From: Pseudomonas kilonensis
GTDB lineage: Bacteria > Pseudomonadota > Gammaproteobacteria > Pseudomonadales > Pseudomonadaceae
Assembly: GCF_001269885.1 (NCBI RefSeq)
Contig: NZ_LHVH01000019.1
Span: 1-64,000 of the forward strand
DNA length: 64,000 nucleotides
Direction: 5' to 3'
Below, piece by piece: positions 50,661-58,316 of this stretch. Each line of letters begins with the position of its first letter. Position 1 is the stretch's first letter. Below the pieces are notes generated by a model. That model was not told the origin of the DNA, made no database searches, and saw only the letters and a program-made list of their open reading frames with translations. Both the position numbers and the translations under genes were made by a program.

Positions 50661-50699
50661 AAAAAACCGCACTTCGGCGATGAAGTGCGGTTTTTTTTA
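50661..50699. terminator. bidirectional terminator
   Basis: aaaaaaccgcactt, loop cggcgatg, aagtgcggtttttttt. It serves the STAND gene (+) and the cysteine hydrolase gene (-), which converge here. Confidence 0.92.
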
Positions 50700-50713
50700 G
50701 AGGTGTCGTGTAG

Positions 50714-51268
50714 TTAGCGATTGGCCGCCAGGAATTGCTCGGTGCTCACCACACTCGCGTAGGCAAAACCCAGCGCGGCCATGAACGCCGCATGCACCTG
50801 GGCAGCCGGCACGACGACGCCGTTGAATTCCAGGTCGAGGGTGGCGCAGGCATCATGGATCACCGTGACGCCGTAGCCCAGGTCCGCCGCCGCCCGCACC
50901 ACGCCGTCGACGCACATGTGGCTCATGCTGCCGACCACCACCAGTTGCTCGACGCCATGCTGTTCAAGGATGGCCTGCAGCTCGGTTTCGCGAAACGAAT
51001 TGACGAAGTGCTTGAGCACTACCGGTTCGTCGGCGCGGTTGAGCACCTTGGGGTGCAATTGGGCGCCTTCGGAGCCTGGGGTGAAGAAGGGGGCGTCGTC
51101 GGAGGTGAATTCGTGGCGGATGTGCACCACGTTGTCGCCGGCCTGGCGAAAGGTTTCGATCAAGCGTGCGGCGTTATCGGCGGCGGCGTGGGCGCCGACC
51201 AACGGCCATTTGCCCTGGGGGAAGTAGTCGTTCTGGATATCGACTACGATGAGCGCTTGCTTGGACAT
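50714..51268 (-). CDS. cysteine hydrolase, isochorismatase-like family
   Basis: 184 aa. The catalytic triad of the family is visible: Asp10 in VVDIQNDYF, Lys86 in VVLKHFVNSF and Cys119 in SMSHMCVDGVVRAA. Members hydrolyse amides or isochorismate; the specific substrate cannot be told. The ATG at 51268 follows ggaagccccc; a longer frame upstream overlaps the divergent promoter region and is rejected. Divergent from the GlxA-type regulator with 98 bp between the start codons, suggesting that regulator controls it. Confidence 0.88.
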   Translation of the reverse strand: MSKQALIVVDIQNDYFPQGKWPLVGAHAAADNAARLIETFRQAGDNVVHIRHEFTSDDAPFFTPGSEGAQLHPKVLNRADEPVVLKHFVNSFRETELQAILEQHGVEQLVVVGSMSHMCVDGVVRAAADLGYGVTVIHDACATLDLEFNGVVVPAAQVHAAFMAALGFAYASVVSTEQFLAANR

Positions 51269-51366
51269 GGGGGCTTCCTTGATCAGATTGGGTGTGAAGC
51301 CAGTATTGGCTTTTGCCGTCGCTTCGAGGATTGGCCGCAACGACAATAAGCGAGGGAAAACTGACA

Positions 51367-52362
51367 ATGACGCAGCAAAGGGCAGTCGCCGAGCTTGGGG
51401 TGCTCATTTACCCTGGCGCGCAACTGGCGGCGGTGCATGGCTTGACCGATCTGTTTGCCGTGGCGCAGCGGATCGCGGCCGAGCATGCCAGCGTGCAGTT
51501 GCCAACGCTGCGGGTGAGTCACTGGCGGGCGGAGGAGGGCGAGGCTCCGCTGCGGGTGTTCGACAGCGAAACCGGCCCGGCGGGCAAGCTGGTGGCGTTG
51601 TTGATTCCACCGTCCCTTGCCGGTTTCAGTGCAGGCTTGGTCTCTCAGGCGCTGATGGATTGGCTGCGGGCGCAGCATGCCGACGGCACAGTGCTGGGCG
51701 GGGTTTGCGTGGGCTCGATCCTGCTGGCCGAAAGCGGCCTGCTTGACGGGCGCAGCGCCACCACCCACTGGACTTCGGCCAAGACCTTTGCCGCACGTTA
51801 CCCGAAGATCAAGCTCAACGCCGACAAACCCATCGTCGACGACGGCGACCTGATCACCACCGCCGGGCTGATGGCCTGGTCGGAACTGGGGCTGCGCCTG
51901 GTGGACCGCTTGCTCGGGCCCAGCATCGCCACGCGCACGGCGCAATTTCTGGTGATCGAGCACAGCGACAGCGCGAGCCAGTGTGGCAGTAACTTTGCGC
52001 CCATCCTCGGCCATGGCGACCCGGCGATTCTCAAGGTCCAGCATTGGTTGCAAAGCAGCGGCGCGGTGGAGGTTTCCCTCGGTGCGATGGCCGAACGCGC
52101 CGGTCTGGAAGAACGTACTTTCCTGCGCAGGTTTCGCGCCGCCACCGGGCTCAAGCCCACCGAATACTGCCAGCACCTGCGCGTCGGCAAGGCCCGGGAA
52201 ATGCTGGAATTCACCAATGGCACCATCGACCACATTGCCTGGACCGTCGGTTACCAGGACCCGAGCGCCTTTCGCGCGACGTTCAAGAAAATCACCGGGT
52301 TGGTGCCGAGCGATTACCGGGCGCGGTTTGGAGCAAGCCCGTCGAGCGTTCCCAAAGGCTGA
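51367..52362 (+). CDS. GlxA-family AraC-type transcriptional regulator
   Basis: 331 aa. The N-terminal DJ-1/PfpI-like (class I amidotransferase) domain, residues about 8-190, has the elbow cysteine in GGVCVGSILLAESGLLDGR. The C-terminal AraC HTH pair follows (GAMAERAGLEERTFLRRFRA and IDHIAWTVGYQDPSAFRATF). The ATG at 51367 gives the family start; an upstream in-frame start is less likely. Probably regulates the divergent cysteine hydrolase gene (inference from context). Confidence 0.9.
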   Translation: MTQQRAVAELGVLIYPGAQLAAVHGLTDLFAVAQRIAAEHASVQLPTLRVSHWRAEEGEAPLRVFDSETGPAGKLVALLIPPSLAGFSAGLVSQALMDWLRAQHADGTVLGGVCVGSILLAESGLLDGRSATTHWTSAKTFAARYPKIKLNADKPIVDDGDLITTAGLMAWSELGLRLVDRLLGPSIATRTAQFLVIEHSDSASQCGSNFAPILGHGDPAILKVQHWLQSSGAVEVSLGAMAERAGLEERTFLRRFRAATGLKPTEYCQHLRVGKAREMLEFTNGTIDHIAWTVGYQDPSAFRATFKKITGLVPSDYRARFGASPSSVPKG

Positions 52363-52373
52363 CGCTGATCCTT

Positions 52374-52493
52374 TGTGGCGAGGGGATTTGTGGGAGCAAG
52401 GCTTGCCCGCGATGGAGGCGCCTCGATTTCTGAAAGACCGCAGCGCCTTCATCGCGGGCAAGCCTTGCTCCCACATAGACTCCCTCGCCACAG
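52374..52493. repeat. REP doublet (REPIN), GGCTTGCCCGC subtype, copy 1
   Basis: Inverted REPs tgtgggagcaaggcttgccc (from 52390) and its complement ending at 52474, with outer arms gtggcgag/ctcgccac. The loop (cgcctcgatttctgaaagac) is shared with the copy at 58113, so both are the same REPIN family. Most of the 326-bp gap 52363-52688 is this element; the rest shows no gene. Confidence 0.88.
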
Positions 52494-52688
52494 GAGGGGG
52501 CGTATGCTGCTGGAGATCGTGCAATTTGCCGGATGCCTGCCGTCTCTCGTGCAGAATGAAACAGGCCCGGTGCTATCAATTGCTCCCGACGCGCCCGCTT
52601 GGCTGACCCTCATCGCCATCACCTCGTTGGCCTGATCTCTGCACCTTCCCTTATCTAAAGCCATCGAGCGCAGGAAAAAGGGCAACGC

Positions 52689-53792
52689 ATGACACCAGTC
52701 AATCGCAACAAGCGGGTAGTGGCCTATTCGGTCAATCCACAAGCGCCGCGCCATGAGGTCGAGACCAACCGTGCACTGGCCCAGTGGCTGGCACAGATCC
52801 TGGGATGGGAGTACGACGACAGTCATGACCCTCAGGCCGGTCATGATCTTTATCTGTTGCCCACGCAAACCCTGATCGGCGCCGAAGCCGCGATGCGCCT
52901 GGGTGTCAAAGGACCGGAGGACGTGTGGGGCGGGTATGTCGAGCATGATTTTATCTGCACCAAGGCGATTACCCACGGTCTGTTGAATAAGGACGCCGTG
53001 GCGCCCAAAGGCTGGTCGCCGCTGTTTGCCAAGCTCACGCGAGGCGCGGTACTCGATGGCGTGACGGTCTTTTCGCTCAAGGATGCGCGCCCGGCCGCCG
53101 AGCACTTGCTGTACACCGGGCCGATTCGCCTCAAGCCGATCCATGCCTGTGCCGGACGTGGCCAACGGCTGATCAAGAGCCTGGCGCAGTTCGATGAAAT
53201 CGTCGCCGGGCCTGACGCCCAGGCGCTGTTTCGCGAAGGGGTGGTGCTGGAACAGCACCTCAACGAGGTCAAGACCCAGAGCGTCGGCCAGAGCTTCATC
53301 AATGGCAAGGTCCTGAGCTATTGCGGTGTGCAACACCTGACCCACGACAGCGAAGGGTTGGAGGTGTACGGCGGGTCGGACCTGCTGGTGGTGCAGGGCG
53401 GCTATATCGAGTTGCTCAGGCTCGAACTGCCCGATGATGTGCGCGAGGCGGTGCGGCTGGCGCAAGTGTTCGATGACGCCGCCAACCAGGCCTACCCGAG
53501 CTTTTTTGCATCGCGGCGCAATTACGACATTGCCCAGGGCCTGGATACCGCCGGCCAGCCCCGTGGCGGCGTGTTGGAACAGTCGTGGCGCATGGGTGGC
53601 GCCAGCAGTGCCGAGCTGGCGGCGTTGCAGGTGTTCGTCGAAGCGCCGCAAACCTGCGCGGTGCGGGTGTCCTCGGTGGAGACCTACACCGAGCAACCGC
53701 TGCCGCCCGGCGCGAGGGAGGTCTATCGCGGCGCGGCGCACAACGGCGACTTCCTTCTCAAATACGTAACGGTTCAATCCTATGACGGCTAG
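52689..53792 (+). CDS. DUF3182-like protein, possibly ATP-grasp-related
   Basis: 367 aa. I recognise it as the DUF3182 type seen in pseudomonads beside hydrolase and cardiolipin-synthase genes; function not established. Segments PIRLKPIHACAGRGQRLIKS, EGVVLEQHLNEVKTQSVGQS and ANQAYPSFFASRRNYDIAQG have the lysine/glycine-rich and acidic patches of an ATP-grasp-like fold, which is only a structural guess. No signal or transmembrane segment. The last 11 bp overlap the next gene, so the two are translationally coupled. Confidence 0.7.
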   Translation: MTPVNRNKRVVAYSVNPQAPRHEVETNRALAQWLAQILGWEYDDSHDPQAGHDLYLLPTQTLIGAEAAMRLGVKGPEDVWGGYVEHDFICTKAITHGLLNKDAVAPKGWSPLFAKLTRGAVLDGVTVFSLKDARPAAEHLLYTGPIRLKPIHACAGRGQRLIKSLAQFDEIVAGPDAQALFREGVVLEQHLNEVKTQSVGQSFINGKVLSYCGVQHLTHDSEGLEVYGGSDLLVVQGGYIELLRLELPDDVREAVRLAQVFDDAANQAYPSFFASRRNYDIAQGLDTAGQPRGGVLEQSWRMGGASSAELAALQVFVEAPQTCAVRVSSVETYTEQPLPPGAREVYRGAAHNGDFLLKYVTVQSYDG

Positions 53793-54540
53793 AAGTGAAA
53801 CCATTCAGATCGAGATTGACGATGAACGCATGAACGGGACGTTCCTGAGTCCCAAGTCGAAGGTCCCTGGCGTGCTGTTCGTGCACGGTTGGGGTGGCAG
53901 CCAGGAGCGGGACCTGGAACGGGCCAAAGGCATCGCCGGCCTGGGTTGCGTGTGCCTGACCTTCGACTTGCGTGGGCACACCGGCGGGGCGGGGATCCCC
54001 TTGGCGCGAGTCACCCGCGAGGACAACCTGCGAGACCTGTTGGCGGCCTACGACCGCCTGCTCGCGCACCCGGCCTTGGATACCTCGGCGATTGCCGTGG
54101 TGGGCACCAGTTATGGCGGCTACCTGGCTTCGATCCTGACTTCGCTGCGCCCGGTGCGCTGGCTGGCCCTGCGGGTGCCGGCGCTGTACCGCGACGAGCA
54201 ATGGCACACGCCCAAGCGCGACCTGGACAAGACCGACCTGCTGGATTACCGCAGCACGCTGGTGCACGCCGGAACCAATCGCGCCTTGCATGCGTGTTCG
54301 CAGTTCACCGGCGATGTATTGCTGGTGGAGTCCGAGACCGATGCCTACGTGCCCCATGCCACCATCATGAGCTACCGGGCGGCGTGCCAGCAGACCCATT
54401 CGCTGACGCACCGGATCATCGACGGCGCCGACCATGCCTTGAGCGACCCCGTGTCACAGCAGGCCTACACCTCGATCCTGGTGGGCTGGATCACGGAAAT
54501 GGTGGTGGGAGAGCGGTTGAGCATTATCCAGGAGCGGTGA
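53782..54540 (+). CDS. alpha/beta hydrolase
   Basis: 252 aa. Alpha/beta-hydrolase fold with the oxyanion region VLFVHGWGGSQERD, nucleophile elbow GTSYGG (Ser at the centre), Asp in VLLVESETDAYVPH, and catalytic His in IDGADHALSD. No secretion signal. Overlaps the DUF3182-like gene by 11 bp. Substrate unknown. Confidence 0.88.
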   Translation: MTARSETIQIEIDDERMNGTFLSPKSKVPGVLFVHGWGGSQERDLERAKGIAGLGCVCLTFDLRGHTGGAGIPLARVTREDNLRDLLAAYDRLLAHPALDTSAIAVVGTSYGGYLASILTSLRPVRWLALRVPALYRDEQWHTPKRDLDKTDLLDYRSTLVHAGTNRALHACSQFTGDVLLVESETDAYVPHATIMSYRAACQQTHSLTHRIIDGADHALSDPVSQQAYTSILVGWITEMVVGERLSIIQER

Positions 54541-54570
54541 TCTGGATTTTGTATCGTCTGTGCGGGCCTC

Positions 54571-54662
54571 TTCGCGAGCAAGCCCGCTCCCACAATGGAT
54601 CTATGGCGAACACAGAATTCGTATCCAGCACAGATCCCTGTGGGAGCGGGCTTGCTCGCGAA
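54571..54662. repeat. REP doublet (REPIN), GGGCTTGCTCGCG subtype
   Basis: ttcgcgagcaagcccgctcc (from 54571) and its complement ending at 54662 form a long inverted repeat with a 44-bp middle. Located between the convergent hydrolase and ybhN genes, it may also block read-through. Confidence 0.88.
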
Positions 54663-54699
54663 GGGGTCAGCACAAGCAACTCATCATTCAGGCAACCCA

Positions 54700-55701
54700 T
54701 CACTTGGGCCCAGGCTTGACCCGCAACGCCTTGGCCTTCGCCTCGATCACCAGGTACATCACCACGGTAATCAGCAACGGCAAGATGAAGTAGATCGCCC
54801 GGTAGGCGATCAACCCCGCCAGCAGGCTGCCCCGCGACACTTCATGTTGCAGCAGCGCAACGAACACCGCCTCCAACACCCCGAGCCCCGCTGGAATGTG
54901 GGTAATGACCCCGGCGATGCTGCTGATCAGCAATACCCCGAGCACTACCGGATAGTCCAGTTTGCTGGGCAGCAACGTGAAGATCACCGCCGCCATCAAC
55001 GACCAGTTCAGCGCGCCCAACGCCAGTTGCAGCACCGCCATGCGCAATGACGGCAGGTTGATTTCCATGCCGCGAATCGTCCACGCCCGGCGCTTGGAAA
55101 ATCGACAGGCCACCAGGTAACCCGCGCTCACCAACAGCAACAGCGCACCGACGCCTTGCAGCGCATCGCTGCTGAGTTTCCAGCCCGGTGGCATGGTCAC
55201 CAAGCCGCTGCTGAACACCACTCCGGCCAGGGTCATGTAGCCGAACCAGTTGGTGGCCAGGCTCAGGCCGAGGATCTTGGCAATGTTCCCGCTGCTGACC
55301 CCCAGCCGCGAATACAGCCGATAACGCATGGCGATGCCACCGACCCAGGCGCTGAGGTTGAGGTTGAACGCGTAACTGATCACCCCCACCGGCAAGATCT
55401 GCCGCCAACCCAGTTTCTGGCGGATGTAGGTGCGACCGATCAGGTCGAAACAGGCATAGGTAATGAAGCTGGTGACGGTCAGTGCGGCGGCAATGATCAA
55501 GGTGCGCGCCTTGAAGTCGGCCAAGGTGGCTAACACCTCGGACCAATCGATGCGTCGGGCCAGGGTGGTGAACAGCACGATCAACAGCAGGAAAAACGCC
55601 AGGGTCAGCGGTCTTTTCCAGCGGCTCCAGCGAGATTTTGGCGTGGCCTGCTCCGGCGCATGGGCATCTGTCGGCGCGGTGTGCGCTTCAGAGGGGTTCA
55701 T
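54700..55701 (-). CDS. ybhN: LPG-synthase-like transmembrane protein, YbhN type
   Basis: 333 aa. After a polar N-terminus of about 28 residues come multiple hydrophobic segments (eight or so). The N-terminal half carries the family pattern (SYAFNLNLSAWVGGIAMRYR) and a later loop IAGVITHIPAGLGVLEAVF. It belongs to the UPF0104 / lysylphosphatidylglycerol-synthase transmembrane family, without the catalytic aminoacyl-transfer domain. It overlaps clsB by 14 bp. The order ybhP-clsB-ybhN is the same as in E. coli. Confidence 0.87.
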   Translation of the reverse strand: MNPSEAHTAPTDAHAPEQATPKSRWSRWKRPLTLAFFLLLIVLFTTLARRIDWSEVLATLADFKARTLIIAAALTVTSFITYACFDLIGRTYIRQKLGWRQILPVGVISYAFNLNLSAWVGGIAMRYRLYSRLGVSSGNIAKILGLSLATNWFGYMTLAGVVFSSGLVTMPPGWKLSSDALQGVGALLLLVSAGYLVACRFSKRRAWTIRGMEINLPSLRMAVLQLALGALNWSLMAAVIFTLLPSKLDYPVVLGVLLISSIAGVITHIPAGLGVLEAVFVALLQHEVSRGSLLAGLIAYRAIYFILPLLITVVMYLVIEAKAKALRVKPGPK

Positions 55702-56986
55702 GGGGTTCGCTCCGGACCGCCGTCGGCGGCGAAAAAGGTTTCAGGCGCGGTTTATGGGCCGGCAGCCAGCCGGCCCAGGCCGGGAAATGGCGCAAACAGT
55801 GGAACACCATGAAACCGATGGTCATGCGCCACAACAGCCCCCGGGGGGCGTGGTCCTTGGGCATCGCGGTGCAATGGTTGCGGCTCAGGTAGTCGAGGCG
55901 CTCGAACAACTCCCGGTTGAACCCCCGGTCGCGGATCAGCACATTGGCTTCCAGGTTCAGCGACAGGCTCAGCGGGTCGAGGTTGCTCGAACCCACCGTG
56001 CTCCAGTCCTCATCCACCAGGGCGACCTTGCCGTGCAGCGGCCGCTCGCAGTATTCGTAGATCACCACGCCGGCCTTGAGCAGGTAGCTGTAGAGCATGC
56101 GCGCGGCGAGCTTGGCGATCATCATGTCCGGCTGGCCCTGCAGGATCAGCCGTACTTCCACGCCGCGCCGTGCCGCGTTGCGGATCTCGCGCAGCAACCG
56201 GTAGCCAGGGAAGAAATAGGCGTTGGCGATCACCACCCGCCGCTGGGCACTGCGCAGCACTTGCAGGTAGACCTCTTCGATGTCGGTCTGGTGTTCGTGG
56301 TTATCCCGGTAGACCAGGCGCACCTGGCCGTCATGGTCGTTGAACGCCAGCGCGTGGCGGCGGCTGCGGCGGCGTTGCCACCAGTATTTGGCCCGGGCGG
56401 GCCGGCCACTCTGCAACAGCGCGAAGTGGTGGATATCCACCACCGCCGGGCCTTTGACCTCCACGGAATAGTCCTGCTTGGCCTCGGCGCCGAAATCCCC
56501 CAAGTGGTCGGCGGAAAAATTGATCCCGCCGATAAACGCAATCACCCCGTCCACCACCACGATCTTGCGGTGCAGGCGGCGGAACCAGTTGGTGCGGATC
56601 CCCAGACGCCGGGGCGCCGGGTCGAACATCTGCAAGCGCACCCCGGCGTCGCTCAATGAGGCCAGGAAATCGGTGGTCAACTCACCGCAGCCGAAGCCAT
56701 CGAGGCTGACAGTGATCCGCACCCCACGCTCGGCGGCTTCGACCAACAGATCCCGCAGTTCAATGCCGACCTTATCCTCGAACAGGATGAAGGTCTCAAT
56801 AAGGATTTCTGTCTCGGCCCGGCGAATGGCCTCGAAGACCCTGGGGAAAAACTCCTCGCCGTTCTCCAGCAGCTTGACGCGATTGTTGCCGTGCCAGCCG
56901 TATTCGATATCCGTCAGCGCCGGGTTGCGCTCGGTGGGTGGCGCCTCGACCTGCTCAACCGTCGCCTTGTTCATCGTCGCGCTCAT
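55688..56986 (-). CDS. clsB: cardiolipin synthase B
   Basis: 432 aa. Phospholipase D superfamily enzyme making cardiolipin from two phosphatidylglycerols. Two HKD motifs are visible: HRKIVVVDGVIAFIGGINFS and HGKVALVDEDWSTVGSSNLD. One ATG (56986) overlaps the ybhP stop as ATGA and is chosen; longer in-frame starts lie inside ybhP. It lacks the N-terminal transmembrane pair of ClsA, consistent with ClsB. Shares overlaps with both neighbours, so one transcript is likely. Confidence 0.9.
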   Translation of the reverse strand: MSATMNKATVEQVEAPPTERNPALTDIEYGWHGNNRVKLLENGEEFFPRVFEAIRRAETEILIETFILFEDKVGIELRDLLVEAAERGVRITVSLDGFGCGELTTDFLASLSDAGVRLQMFDPAPRRLGIRTNWFRRLHRKIVVVDGVIAFIGGINFSADHLGDFGAEAKQDYSVEVKGPAVVDIHHFALLQSGRPARAKYWWQRRRSRRHALAFNDHDGQVRLVYRDNHEHQTDIEEVYLQVLRSAQRRVVIANAYFFPGYRLLREIRNAARRGVEVRLILQGQPDMMIAKLAARMLYSYLLKAGVVIYEYCERPLHGKVALVDEDWSTVGSSNLDPLSLSLNLEANVLIRDRGFNRELFERLDYLSRNHCTAMPKDHAPRGLLWRMTIGFMVFHCLRHFPAWAGWLPAHKPRLKPFSPPTAVRSEPHEPL

Positions 56987-57792
56987 AATTCGATCTCCAC
57001 CGACAGCGGTGCGTGGTCGGAGAGGTGCGACCAGGGTCGTACGCTCAACACCTTGGGATGACGGGCCTTGAGGTTGCGCACGTAGATGCGGTCCAGGCGC
57101 AGGATCGGCAGGCGTGCCGGAAAGCTGCGGGCCGGTTTGCCCCACTGTTCGGCGAACACTTCCCGCAGGCCGCAGGGTTCGAGCAGTTCACTGGCCTTGC
57201 CGCGCCAGTCGTTGAAGTCGCCCGCGACGATCACGGGCGCGTCGGGCGGCAGTTCGCTCAAACGCTGGCAAAGCAGCTTGAGTTGCTCGACACGATGCCC
57301 CTCCCGCAACCCCAGGTGGACGCATATGGCATGCAGATCCTGTCCATCGCTCGGCAGGCGCAGCACGCTGTGGAGCATGCCGCGGTTTTCATGGCCGCTG
57401 ATGGACATGTCCAGGTTGTCGTGGCGAATGATCTGGAATTTCGACAGCAACGCATTGCCATGGTCGCCCGCCGGGTACACCGCGTTGCGCCCGTAGGCGA
57501 ACTGCGGCCAGAGGCTGTCGGCCAGGAACTCGTATTGCGGCATGCTCGGCCAGTTGCTGTAGCGCTGGGGGTGGTGTTCGTGGGTGCCGTGGACTTCCTG
57601 CAAGAACACCACATCGGCAGACACACTGCGCACCGCTTCGCGCAGCTCCGGCAGGATGAAGCGCCGGTTCAGGGCAGTGAAGCCCTTGTGGGTGTTGACC
57701 GTCAGCACGGTGAAGTGGCTGACCCGGTCGAGATCCTGGGCCTGTTGCCGGGTCGGCTCGTGGGTCGCTTCGGTGGTTTCTGGAGGGTTCAT
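56983..57792 (-). CDS. ybhP: endonuclease/exonuclease/phosphatase family protein, YbhP type
   Basis: 269 aa. Metal-dependent phosphodiesterase fold with motifs in order: TVNTHKGF, VVFLQEVHG, ICVHLGLREG, VIVAGDFNDW and LSDHAPLSVE. Substrate not defined; context with clsB suggests phospholipid or membrane stress, which is inference. The ATG at 57792 overlaps the stop of the DUF72 fragment by ATGA. Confidence 0.88.
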   Translation of the reverse strand: MNPPETTEATHEPTRQQAQDLDRVSHFTVLTVNTHKGFTALNRRFILPELREAVRSVSADVVFLQEVHGTHEHHPQRYSNWPSMPQYEFLADSLWPQFAYGRNAVYPAGDHGNALLSKFQIIRHDNLDMSISGHENRGMLHSVLRLPSDGQDLHAICVHLGLREGHRVEQLKLLCQRLSELPPDAPVIVAGDFNDWRGKASELLEPCGLREVFAEQWGKPARSFPARLPILRLDRIYVRNLKARHPKVLSVRPWSHLSDHAPLSVEIEL

Positions 57793-58016
57793 GGCAACAC
57801 CCCTTCGGCCGGGCGCTCGCCGGGCAGGGTCTCGGCATACCACTGGGCATACCGTTCGGGGCGTTGCAGGGCGTAGAACGATCCATTGATTTCGATGCTA
57901 TTGACCGCTCGCGAGGCGAATTGCAATTCCCGTTTCTGGGTCAGCCCCTTGGGGTAGAAATCCCCCCGCCAAGGCGTGTAGCGCCAGCCGCAAATGCCAA
58001 TGTGGATCGCCGTCAT
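57789..58016 (-). pseudogene. truncated DUF72 (YecE-like) gene
   Basis: 75 aa. Begins like a full DUF72 protein (MTAIHIGICGWRYTPWRGDF, then SIEINGSFYALQRPERYAQW) but stops after ETLPGERPAEGVLP, where the family normally continues for more than 150 further residues. The remainder is absent downstream, replaced by ybhP. It may be a deletion remnant kept because its translation leads into ybhP (ATGA overlap). Confidence 0.75.
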
Positions 58017-58112
58017 GTATCCCTCCCGTGCCAATGACCTCGTACTGCCTGTGTCTTGTGATGACTGTTGCGCGGTCCGGAAAGTTTCGATGGTCTTACC
58101 GACGGTGAAGCA

Positions 58113-58231
58113 CTGTGGCGAGCGGATTTATGTGGGAGCAAGGCTTGCCCGCGAACAGGCGCCTCGATTTCTGAAAGACCGCGGCGCCTCCATCGCGGGC
58201 AAGCCTTGCTCCCACATAAATCCCTGCCACA
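58113..58231. repeat. REP doublet (REPIN), GGCTTGCCCGC subtype, copy 2
   Basis: Same arms and loop as the copy at 52374, with a few substitutions; outer arms gtggcgag and gccac are partly conserved. It occupies much of the 300-bp gap between the DUF72 fragment and the channel gene; nothing else is evident in that gap. Confidence 0.88.
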
Positions 58232-58316
58232 AGGGGGTGTATTGACCTTCTGAGCGAACTTGCCGGCTCGTTATTGATCAGTTCCTTACCGATCCCGTGT
58301 GAAGGAGCCTCGCGTT

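Noticed and set aside
52374..58231. CRISPR array suspected from repeated palindromes
   Set aside because: The repeats are inverted REP doublets 5.7 kb apart, not regularly spaced direct repeats with unique spacers; no cas genes are present.
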